A DNA stretch of 64,000 nt, taken from contig VXAA01003158.1 of NCBI GenBank assembly GCA_013399115.1, positions 984,307 to 1,048,306 on the forward strand, written 5' to 3'. The notes under the pieces were generated by a model. The model was given only the letters and a program-made list of their open reading frames with translations. It did no database searches and had not been told where the DNA came from. The stretch is from Anseranas semipalmata. Its lineage: Eukaryota; Chordata; Aves; Anseriformes; Anseranatidae. The position numbers and the translations under genes were made by a program. Positions 13,201 to 22,869 of this stretch are shown here, piece by piece. Numbering within the stretch: the stretch's first letter is position 1; the number at the start of each line of letters is the position of its first letter.

Positions 13201-15470
13201 CAAATGAAGCTGTTGTAGGACTGCAATTTCAGAGAATTTTTCTTACCATTAGTCTTTTCTTTTCTTTCCTTTTTACTCTACTANGTGCACTTTGGACCGA
13301 GCTTGTCATATTTCTTAGTCTCCAGTGACTCCTTCATACTACAGACTTTCTGGAGTCCTCCTTGTTAGACCAAGAACTGCATGATTCATTGTGTGCTGGA
13401 GATTTAATACTGCACGTAAAACATTCCCGGTTCAAATTTGTTTTTTCTCCCCCCCCCCCCCNGCTTCTCACTTACATCCTGGATTTTTTTCACAAGATAT
13501 AAAATAAATACATTCCCAAATATGTCCAGGAGGAAATGATCTGCTTGGATTTTTCAGCTCTTGTTCTAGGGCCTTGCATGGTTTGGTGCTGTTCATGGCT
13601 GTGTGTTGGGAGGCCGTCTCCAGTCTCGCAGCTCTCTGAAGATGCGCAGCACTTTGGGAGCAGCCCAGCCTCTGCGTGCAGCAGGTCTCCTGTGTTTGGC
13701 AACATGTTGCTTACTGAGAGCTTTTGGGATTGCTTATCCAGTGGTAGATGCAGATTTTTAGTGCCAAAAAATTCTTTTTTGATTATTTAACATGGCTGAC
13801 TTCTTGAGGTGACCTGTAAGGTCACCAGCCCTGTGATGGCATGTCCCATGCCAGCATTAATCAGCAGGTGCTTCACCGGGTTTGTCTGATACCACTTGTG
13901 TGTCAAACGGCCATTCCAAGAGCAGTGGCCAGGGCCAGCTTCTTCTGAGGACAAAGTCCTCTGAAGGGCAGTTAAGTTATAGCTTGAACCTGGGAAGAAT
14001 TACTTGAAGCCTTTAATTATAAGGTTGCCTTCTGCCTGCCTGTAGCAAGGTGTATCTGTCCCAGGCTCTTCTTCATCTGCATTTTTTAAATATATGGTAA
14101 CAAATTCAAGTCACTCTGAACCATGACCTGAGAATCAATTTTTCAAAGGAGCCCAAGGCTGGGTTTCCCAGGACTTGGTCCTTGCAGTGGGCTCCTAAAG
14201 ACACTCTTGGCCCTTCCCAAAGTCCTTGAAGTGTCTGATTTCCAAAGGGAACTCGGCGCCCTGGTGGTTTCCATTGGCCATGCTGTCCGTGGAGCCCTTT
14301 CCCAGGCGCAGTGTGTTTGACGCAAGGCGGTCCCGCTCACTTCGCTGCCCAAGGACATGCTGCCTGAAGCAGTGCTTGCCGAGCCTGCGAGTGACGGAGT
14401 CGCATCAGCGCAGCACCTCACCTACAGCTAGGGTGGATTAGCTTGGGTGTAGCAGCACGTGAAGACACCTCCACCTCTCCTGGGCCTGGAGCACCTCCTG
14501 GTTCTGCACTGTGCCCTGGGGATGTGTTAACGATTTCCTGGTAGGCACTTGCCTTTGACAGCTTGGGCCATCTCTGCTCCCCTCCAGCCCTCTCTCTTCC
14601 TACTGGAGCAGCAGTTTGCATTGCATCTGGACCTCATGATGCAAACCTATGAATCTTCCTGTTCACGTGGGGGTTTGGGCCCCTGGGCTTGGCCAGGCTG
14701 CTATCTCTCTGCTTGAGTGACTCGAGCAGCTCCTGTGTGTGTAAAGATATTTATATGGCCAGGCAGCTTTCCTGCTTCTGCGCATTGTGTAAACACCTTG
14801 GGGGTCTAATGCAATTCCTGGCTGCCATCGCCTCTCTGCTCCGCTCGAGGAGCTGCCTGGCAAGGCAGCAATAACTGTACGGGTTTTGCTTGACTGACGT
14901 AGGCTGGGACAGGCTCAGCTGGGGAAGGAGGCCTGTCGGACCCGGCCCACGGCAGGACCATGGGCGATGCTGCTGAGGTTCTTGGGGCCTGGCTGCCATC
15001 AGCCTGGCATCAGGCACCGTCCCAGAAGATGCAGCCAGCTGGCACCCAAAACAGGCTTTGCAAAGTGGATTTTTCTGGGGGGAGCTCTGTTCCCAGACCT
15101 CCTTCTCTAGAAGAGACCTTAACCTTGGAGGGATGGGTGAGCTGTCAGCAAGCCCAATCCCTTTGAAGGGCTCTCAGCTACCCCTGTGCTGGGGGGCCCC
15201 AGCTCCTGGTCCCATGCCAGGCTACATACACCCAAAGAAGGGGTGTCCTTCTGGTGCATCCAAACCTCCCCTTTCCCAGGGGAGGGAAGCGATGGGGTTG
15301 GTACCAGCTCAGTGATGGACCAGAGGCCATAGGTTCAGTCCCATGGCTTTTTTCCTTTACCTTTGTCCAGGGTCTTAGCTTCTTGTTGGCTAGGGAAAGA
15401 GTGATCTCAGGGCTGTGACCACCATTTGTATGGTTGAGAGGACTTTTCCGAGAGCAGCTTCTTTTGCACG
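10291..15470. other. Intergenic DNA, no supported gene
   Basis: A mid-GC stretch holding a MIR-like fragment at 11115-11220, a CTG/CAG palindrome at about 12230-12250, a C-run ending in N at 13449-13462 and a long minus-strand open frame at 11531-12331 with no recognisable domain. A minus-strand candidate exon at 11045-11133 has its acceptor inside the MIR-like fragment and is not accepted. Confidence 0.5.
11115..11220 (-). repeat. MIR-like SINE fragment, reverse orientation
   Basis: CCCCATTTTGCTGGCAATAG, then GGGTGGCAGAACCGGGAATT and ATCCCAGCTCTCTTGAG follow the order of reversed MIR (CCCCATTTTACAGATG, GTGGCAGAGCTGGGAAT, ACCCAGGTCTCCTGAG). It is degraded; the edges are by eye. Confidence 0.5.
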
Positions 15471-15474
15471 TGCA

Positions 15475-15620
15475 TCGGCTGCGTCCCTGCTGCCCCTGCA
15501 CCAGCTGTTGCGGAGCCCGCGCCGGGGCCCCGGGCCGTGCACCCCGCCGGGCGCAATCAGCCGCCATCGCGCCGTGGAGCCTGTGGCAGCCGCAGGCCAG
15601 CTCGCTGCAGCACCCCAGCG
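15475..15620. promoter_or_regulatory. Small CpG-rich block
   Basis: A short stretch of dense CpGs (for example GCGGAGCCCGCGCCGGGG and CCGCCGGGCGCAATCAGCCG). It lies about 200 bases before a TATA-like element on the plus strand. It may be part of a promoter or simply a GC-rich segment; no gene was recognised. Confidence 0.35.
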
Positions 15621-15781
15621 CTGCTTTCATTCACCAGCCCGTAAACACGGCGGTTCAGGCGTTGCTTCAAGTGTGGTTCAGCCATTGCCGCTGTGGGGGC
15701 TGCAGCTTCCCGGCTGGGGTGGGGCTGGCAGCTGGGGGCTGTAATTGCTTCAGCCACCCAACTTTAATCCACCTATGTTCA

Positions 15782-15834
15782 TGAGTCAGTGCCCTCAGGG
15801 GCTCAAGTTAAGAGCTCGAGCTCGCTATATATAG
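15782..15834. promoter_or_regulatory. AP-1 site and TATA/MEF2-type element
   Basis: TGAGTCA at 15782-15788 is a perfect AP-1 consensus. CTATATATAG at 15825-15834 is palindromic, contains TATATATA, and fits both a TATA box and the MEF2 consensus YTAWWWWTAR. The two lie 36 bases apart after a small CpG-rich block. No transcript start or coding exon could be attached, so this is a motif call only. Confidence 0.3.
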
Positions 15835-16869
15835 TCAGTGGGGCTGCTAGGAGGCAATTTAGGAACCTGCCCCTCCCCGTTGGCTACCTGGGTACCAAAG
15901 GTAGGGAGAAATACCCTGAGATGGGGAGTTAAGCAAGCCTGGTTTACTTAATGCTGGGACCAGACGAGGAGCCCATCTGCGGTCAGTTGCTGCAGTTCAT
16001 CTGCAGCTGAGGCAACTTCTTAAACCACTTGAATTCGCCCTGAAGAAGGCGTCTGGATGCGCTGCCCCTTGGTGCGGAGCCCGCGGGGGCACCAGCCCCG
16101 GGAGCCCGGGTCCCCCCAGCCCAGGGGCTCTCAGACTGCCCCTCGTGCAGGTGGCTCTGCGTGTGTTTCCATGGTGTGCTGGGGACCAGGTGTCCCGGTC
16201 ACCCCAGTGGAGCTCCGCTGGCGTTCCTGGCACCACACTGCTCTGTCCCCATGCCTGTTCCCATTTGCAGAGGTCAGATGCGCGAGTTTGCCTGCCAGCC
16301 GTGTCTCCTGCCAAGCCCCAGCAGAGCCATTGCCACACAACACGCAGGGCTGAAGCTCCTGAGCACCAGCAGAGAGGAGCCAAACCTCTGCCGTGCCAGG
16401 GAGATGGAGGAGATGGCTTTAAATGGGGCCTTCCTTTGTGCCCAGCTTTGCTTTGTTGGTGAGCAACACTTGGCTGGTCGCAGCAATGTAGCAACTCCCC
16501 AGCACACATGTTAGTGGTTTTGAAGGCTAAATTGGACCTTGAGAATTAGCAGCCTTGTAAGTCAACAACAACATGTCCTAATGAATGCAAGATGTCCCTA
16601 GGAAATGAAGGCTCCTTCGCTCAACTGGGATCCTGTGACTGGGAGAGGACCAGTAAACAAGAAGGAATGCTTCAACGGGAGATGAGCAGGAGATACAAAG
16701 TCGACATCTAGATTTCAAACACACCCCAAACGTGTGTGTGTGTGGGGGGGAGACGAGCCATTTGCAGTTGTGAAACATGGCCCTCCCTTGCTGTCTGCCT
16801 CCCTGTCTGCCATCTGAATGTCCCCTGCATCTCCCTCGGGTGGAGTGGGCTTTGAAAGCCGGCTGTTAA
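15835..16869. other. Intergenic DNA, nothing recognised
   Basis: A mid-GC stretch with several overlapping chance open frames on both strands and no splice-bounded exon, RNA gene or clear repeat that I can support. A short GT run (about 16733-16750) is present. Confidence 0.5.
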
Positions 16870-17420
16870 CTGCCACGTTGTCCCCCCGCCCCTCGCCGTC
16901 ACTGTGGGGTGGAATTACTCCCCAGAGCCGTCCCGCTGAGCTCGCAGCAGTGCCTGGTTCTTGCGCAAGGGCTGTGTTTCCCTCTGCTCCCCCCTCACAG
17001 CCTGCCCTCAGAAACACGCGCCCTCCTCGCGAGGCCGCTCGCGCCTGGGAAGCCCTGGATGCGGCCGCTGCGTGCGGGAGGGCTGCGCGCGGCCGCCCCT
17101 GCGAGGGGAGCTTTGTGCTCGGGGCGGGGGCGGCTGGGCTGGGGTGCGCTGCTGCCGCGGGGCGAGGGGCTGCCCCCATGGGGGAAAGGCGCTGGTGGGG
17201 AGCTGCACCGGGGCAGCCCGCGTGCTCGGCGCGGGCAGGGAGATGTCGGTGCTGTCTGCGCAGCTGCGCTGCTGAGAGGGGCCAGAGCAGAGGGGCAGCA
17301 GGGCCATCTCGAGCCTTCCCTTGCGCACCTCTCCCGCCACCGCGGACGAGCAGCTGCCAGCCGTTGGCTGCAGCCCGTCCCACCCGGTAGCTCCAAGCTC
17401 CCTGATCCCTCCTGTCCTCA
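16870..17420. promoter_or_regulatory. CpG-rich block
   Basis: CpG density is highest at 17030-17250 (for example CTCGCGAGGCCGCTCGCGCC and GAGGGCTGCGCGCGGCCGCC). All frames stay open for long distances on both strands, as expected from composition, and none shows a known protein. It may be an orphan promoter or the GC-rich flank of the transcript candidate at 19.4 kb. Confidence 0.45.
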
Positions 17421-19429
17421 GCCCTGACAGCTGCTTTCACCGCCCAACGCCGCACCACATGGAAAGCTCTTCCTTCCGTGGGTTTGCAGACTTGCTGCCT
17501 GATCCTCTCGGGGGCTGGTGCTGCACTGAATTAGGAGTTTAACTCCCAATGCCTTGAAATAGGTTTGATCATTCCCCTAATTGCATGTGACACGTACATG
17601 GGTCTCTGCTGTGTCAGAAAGCAGCTGGAATGTCTTTCTGTCCACGGCTCTGGGCCTTGAAGCATTCACCGCCATGCCTTCTGCTGACATCCCCGGTATA
17701 ATACGATCCAAATGTGTCCTGCGCGAGGGCCGGTGCATGTCAACATCCTTGCGGCATGATGATTGCTCACAGGCATGCCGGGTAGTGCATATTAAAGCCT
17801 TGCTTGCAAGCACAGATGATGCTCAGGAGTGAACCCGCTCCTTGAAGCAACGGAGCCCCCTGCTCCTGGAGCACCCTGCGCTGCGGCCCCTGGACAGTGG
17901 CATCAGGATTTTGGGGTGTGCTTGGCCATGCTGCTCAGTGTCAGTGGGAGAGCTGGGGTTTGTGCACTGCACATGTGGCCAGGGAGTGCAGCTTGTGACG
18001 TCCCAGCATGCTGCTGCTCACTGCATCCTCCCAGGCTGACCGCACCGCCCTGCCTGTGGAGCCCGCACTTGGCTGAGCCACGGAGCAGGTCTCTGCTGGT
18101 AAAACTGCTCCAGGAAGAGATCGAGGAAAAGGCCAGCTCGGTTTCACTGTCATCACCTCCTCCTCACTCTGAAGTCACTGTAGTTTCAGGTACATTTACC
18201 AGGTGATTTATATTCATCACCCATTAAAGGCAATGCTTACTGCTCTTACTGCTCTGTCCTGCAGGCTGGCTGCCTCGTAAACCCCAGTGCATGACAGCAC
18301 GCCACGCAATTGTTTGTTGACCCCAAGCTTTCCTCTTCCAAATTATCTCATTAGCTTGCAGCTGGGCTCCCAAGTGGTGCGCAGCTTTGCAGCAGCAGAG
18401 CACAGCCCGCGATGCTGCCTGCTGCTCGTGCACAGCGGGCTGGGACGGGGTGGTCCTGCACATCCCTCGGGTGTAAACATCCCCCCCAGAGGGGGGCAGT
18501 GTCAGCTCCTGGCCGGTGTCATCTCATGGCAGCCCCAAAACTGGTCAGAAAGAAAAAGGCTTCAGTTTCCTAATGCCTCTCCACCACCCACTTTGGTGTT
18601 CATCTGATACCGAATAGATGGGGTGCTGACCCAGCGCCTGGTGCAGAGCTACCCGTGCCCGGCTCGTGTAGCATCACCTGTGATGTGTCCCCACCCTGGA
18701 ACGTGGCTTCCTCCTGTGGCTGTTGGCGCGAGTGCCTGGTGGTACGTGTGTCAACTGGCGGCAGGTCAGCCCGAGCAAGCGGCTGGGCCTTGGGGATTGG
18801 GTTTTCCTCATGGAGATGGGACCTCTTGGGCCTCTTCTCTCTAGCCAGCTGTTTTCACAGAACCTGTAGTAGCTTGAGACCTCTCCCATCTCCACTGAAC
18901 TTGGAAACAGGATGAAATTGTCCTGTTGTGGTGTGTTCCCCATGCAAATGCCTTGAGGTGGATGTGGGGCTGAACCCTGGGAGCGACCTGCGTGCCTGGG
19001 GAGTGAAGAGCGCTCGGTGGATCTGGGTGCTGCTGCTGCTCAGTCTGTGCACACACATACCCTCTGCAGGAGCAGGGATGGGAACATGGGAATGGCATCT
19101 CGGCAAGCGCTTGCCCAATCCACGCGCATGGAAATGAACTGCTTTGTGCGCAAAAAAGTTGTCGTTTTGCAGAGGCGATGGGTGTGTGCATGTGTGGGTG
19201 TTCAAACTCTGCAGAAGCAACCTTGAATGCTTGGAAAAATCTTCTTTGTGCATTTAATTAGTGGTAAATATGATTTACATGCGAGATGCCTCTTGGTCTG
19301 AATCTGCCTGCTGATTAGCAATTGCAGCCAATTTATATTGTGTACTTTGTTTGACTTAGACCACAACAGCACTTCATGAAGGTAACAGATCTTTCTGCCT
19401 TTGCATTTCAAAGCCCCGCTTGCACAGGG
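17421..19429. other. Intergenic DNA, nothing recognised
   Basis: No exon with both splice sites, no RNA gene and no clear repeat could be supported. The last 200 bases (19230-19430) turn AT-rich just before the next CpG block. Confidence 0.5.
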
Positions 19430-19660
19430 GTGTTATTGCACAATCAGCTCGCGCTGCTCCGAGACGGGACGTTTGCCCGGGGAGCTTGGCCTGCGCTCCC
19501 CTGTCGCCGGCCACAGCTCTCGCCTCCGACTTTCTCTGCGAGCCGGGGATGGCAGGCGCGCAGTGAGTCAGATCGCCCGATCTGGCTGGCTCGGCGCGGC
19601 GGCGGGGCTGGCTGGGGCTGTGCGGCGGCGGCGGGGCTGGCTGGTGGGGAGCTCGGGACC
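19430..19660 (+). promoter_or_regulatory. CpG-island promoter candidate with AP-1 site
   Basis: A compact CpG-rich block (GCGCTGCTCCGAGACGGGACG, GGCTCGGCGCGGCGGCGGGG and a near-copy GCGGCGGCGGGGCTGGCTGG) directly upstream of an ATG in good context that leads into a splice donor. TGAGTCA, a perfect AP-1 consensus, is at 19564-19570. The layout (CpG island, ATG, GT donor) is typical of a vertebrate first exon on the plus strand. Confidence 0.45.
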
Positions 19661-19744
19661 ATGCTGAGCCTGCAGATGGGGCTGCCCAAGCCAGATGTGT
19701 TTGAACCACGCTGTTTTGTTATGAAACAGCGGCACTTGGAACAG
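19661..19744 (+). CDS. Candidate first coding exon of an unrecognised gene
   Basis: ATG at 19661 in the context GGGACCATGC, followed by 28 open codons and a splice donor CAG|GTAGGG at 19745. The peptide begins MLSLQMGLPKPDVFEPR and ends MKQRHLEQ. I do not recognise it and see no signal peptide or membrane segment. Composition falls from very GC-rich before the ATG to moderate after it, as in many bird first exons. The exon ends on a whole codon, whereas the next exon-like piece found (25326-25464) needs one base from its predecessor, so a direct join is out of frame and an exon between them would be required. It could equally be the first exon of a non-coding RNA with a chance open frame. Confidence 0.35.
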
Positions 19745-20794
19745 GTAGGGGACTCTCCAGGTAGAAGTCTTGATAAATATTGCTGCACGCAGAGGTGACC
19801 TTTGAAAGCTCAGGTACTAATTTTTTTTTGGACAGAGGAGAAGAAAGGGGGATACTCTGTGTCGGGGTGTATCTGTGCATCCCCCTTCCTCCCCACTGCG
19901 CCCGGCACTGCCCATGTCCTCAAGGACAGACACGGTGCTGCGTCCCCGGCCGTGGGCTGGGCTGTCACCCCAGCAGCTCCTACCCCAGCTCTGCCCACCT
20001 GCACCGTGGTAATGGCTCCGCGGAGGTTGGCCAGGAGGGTTGCCTGGACATGTGCAGTATTTCCTGTGGTCAGTGTAAACCATTCCCATAAACAAGTATG
20101 GTGTGGTTTTGGTTCAGGTTCCTTTTTTCCTCCTCTCTCCCCTCCTGTGCCTGTGTTAATAACCCGGGTCCTCTCCCCAGTCTGCGGTGGAGCGCCCAGC
20201 GAGACGGGCATGCTTTTGTCTTGTCCCGGCAAACCCCGGCTGGGTGCCTGGGGAGAGCAGCGAGCGATGCGGTGGCTCTCCTGCTGCCCCAGCCCGCCTC
20301 CATCCCCATCCCGCTGGTCCTTGTGCAGGGGGACAGGGTGGGCAAAGCATGGCATGTGCAATGAGGGGTGGAAGCATCAACACGGCCCCGAGGGTCTGGG
20401 CCCCAAAGGGAACGGCTCCTGCCCTCGGCTCCTTGTCCCAGCTCTCTGACGGCTGGAGGGGCTCTGCGACTTCTCCTCCTCTGCTTTCCCTTGGAGATGG
20501 GGTGAGGAGGGGGCTGATGACTACCAAAGGAGAAAAGTAGCAGCATTTTGATGCCCTTATTTCCTTCCCTGTTCTGAAAGTCCAGGGCCAGAATCTAACT
20601 TGTATTTCTACTGACTTTTAGAGGCAGTGCTGGGTTTCTGGGATGTTCCTGGAGCTGTGCAATGAGTGGATGTGGCGAGTTGGGATGCCCAGGCCTGCTG
20701 GCTCTTGGGTCAAACAGGACCTGGAGCAGCTCGGCCTCGGCGCTGGCTGTGCGAGGACTGGGGAGGCAGCCCTCGCTGCAGCAGGCTCACAGTC

Positions 20795-20915
20795 TAAACA
20801 AACAAGGAGGAAAGAGGGGAGCATTTAACCCAGTTTTGCAGAGACGAGCGAGATGAAAGCAGTTGCCCGAGGTCATTCCATAAATTTGGTGCAGAGCTTG
20901 GATCTGGGCTTGCAC
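20795..20915 (-). repeat. MIR-like SINE, reverse orientation
   Basis: CCCAGTTTTGCAGAGACGAG, AAGCAGTTGCCCGAGGTCAT and GTGCAGAGCTTGGATCTGGG follow in order the reversed MIR body (CCCATTTTACAGATGAG, AAGTGACTTGCCCAAGGTCA, GGCAGAGCTGGGATTCGAACC). This is the best preserved copy in the window. Confidence 0.65.
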
Positions 20916-22828
20916 CTTCCCCATCCTCACTCCAGCCCTGACGGGGCTGATCTGGGGCAGGCTTGCGTCTGCTCGTCCTTTCCCCTGGTACTGTCCATTG
21001 CTCCGGAACGCTCCCATGTGCGTTCATCTGCTCTGTGCTGCCTCTCGCCACTCAGCCCAGGGCCAGCATCTCCCTGAGCTGGTGGGCGCGAACCCCGCGC
21101 TGCGGGGAGCCCCCAGCTCCTTCCAGCCATGGGAGGTGCCGGCCCCAGCCCCAGCCTGGCCCCACCGTGCTCTGGCAGCAGCTGGGAGCGCAGAGCCTGC
21201 CACCAATGTTGCAGGCATGCTGGCAGTGGGCAGGATGCAGCTGAGGCGGAGCTGCAGAGCTGTATGGCTTTCTCTGGCCCCCAGTGCCTGGGTGCTTTGG
21301 GCCCTGCTTGGGGAAATAGGGGTGAGACAGGGGCCTCGTTAGGCTCCTGTTAATTGCCCCTGCTGGGCTGGAGCAGGGCGAGGGTTTGCTGGCAGCGTGC
21401 CCCTCCCCACCCTGTGTCCTGCTCCCTCGTGGGGAGGGGTGGGCTGTGTGTCCAAGGGTGATGATGCTGAGGGTGGGCTCTGCATCCCTGGCTTCAAACT
21501 GCCACAGCGTGGGGCCCGCAGCTTGTCTGGGCTCCTGTCACCATCCTGCCGCTCGTGGGCATGTCCCGGCTGTGACTCCACTGTGCAGCAGCAAGGACAG
21601 CCGAGCTGCTCCTGAGATGCCTGTGCAATTCCCTCCAGGGCTGGCAAGGCAGGGGAATTGCTCTGGGAGATGAGGGCTCTGCTTCCCGCCTGCCAGAGGA
21701 CAAGGAGGGATGTCAGGAGGTGCTGCAGGACAGTGCCGGGATCTCCAATCCTTCAGCTCCACTCCAGGGTTCACTTTGGTCTGGGCAGTGCTGCAGCTGG
21801 GTTGGGCTTTTGGTGAGCTCTTATCTTCCTTCCTGTGGGTCTCATGAGGGTCCAGAGATCATCCTGCAGCCAAGGAAGGCTCCGGGGGCAGGTAAACTCT
21901 GTGCTGGGAACTGGTGCCTTTGGGGTGCTCCCAATGTGATGGGAAGCAGCAGGAGGGCTTGTTAATTTTGTATGAGTGCTTCCATGGGTGTTATGTTTTT
22001 CTGTGCTAACTGCTGGTTCCATTGCTGGACGAGGCAAACACTGCTTTGCTGGCAGGAGGGTCCTCTTGGACACCACAGCAAAGGCTCTGTTCAACAGCAA
22101 CTCTCTGTTGGCTTCCTCCAAGCCAAAGCCATGAATCTGGCTGCATACCCAGCGGGCTGACAGCAAGGTCCCCAGCAAGGCAATGGCAGCCTCGTGCAAG
22201 CATAGGCTGAGGCAGGAGAGGTGAGCACTCTTTCCTCCCCTGGGAGCCCACAGGCCCCGCAGAGGTTAGCAATCCCTCCCTCACCAGCTGTCCTGGGCCT
22301 CAGCGTGTCCGGGAATTGCTTCTCTGTGAGGCTGGTGGCCCCGCAGCCGCACAAAGGGACCAGTGAAGCCACCGCGTCCCCCGGCCCCTCCTACTGCCGG
22401 GCTGGTACCTGCCCTTGTGCGAGGCGCTTGCTGCTCCAGGGAGGCTGCGCTGGCCCCGCCGACACACGTCCACCCCGCAGCAGCTTGTGGTTGTCCAGGT
22501 GCTGCCAGCATTTCTGCCCCTGCTTTTAGGGACGGCCAAGGTTACAGCCTGTGCTTGCAGGAGAAAAGCAGCAGAAGCTGTGCCCAGCCCAAACGCCTCC
22601 CACGTGGAAGCGTTCCTCCTGCATGGCTGAGCCGCTACGAAGCATGTTTCTGAACAACGTATTTCTGGGCACCTTCAGCATCTTTCTACAGTGGTAAATA
22701 GCATGAAAGGGACTGGAATTTCCTCCTTTTGCTTGGGCTGGACCCAAGGTTTGTTTCTCTTACAGGGACAGCATTGGCTCGGCTTTGCCCCAGCTCAAAA
22801 ATACCAGACCAAAGCATCAGCGCTGTGA

Positions 22829-22869
22829 CTTTTTTTTCTCCCTTTTCTTTTTTTAAACAGATGTTTATT
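22829..22869 (-). terminator. Possible 3' end signal on the minus strand
   Basis: AATAAA at 22869-22864 (minus strand) is followed within ten bases by an A-rich tract (TTTAAAAAAAGAAAAGGGAG) and then a GT-rich stretch near 22810-22795. This could be the end of an unrecognised minus-strand transcript, a chance AT-rich match, or the tail of an old retro-copy. No exon upstream of it was recognised. Confidence 0.2.

Noticed and set aside
16715..17458. 247-codon minus-strand open frame.
   Set aside because: It lies in a CpG-rich block where stops are rare on both strands. The peptide is Ala/Arg/Pro/Gly-rich with no domain, as composition alone predicts.
19802..20449. 215-codon plus-strand open frame.
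   Set aside because: GC-rich sequence with long frames on the opposite strand too; no domain and low-complexity Pro/Ser content.
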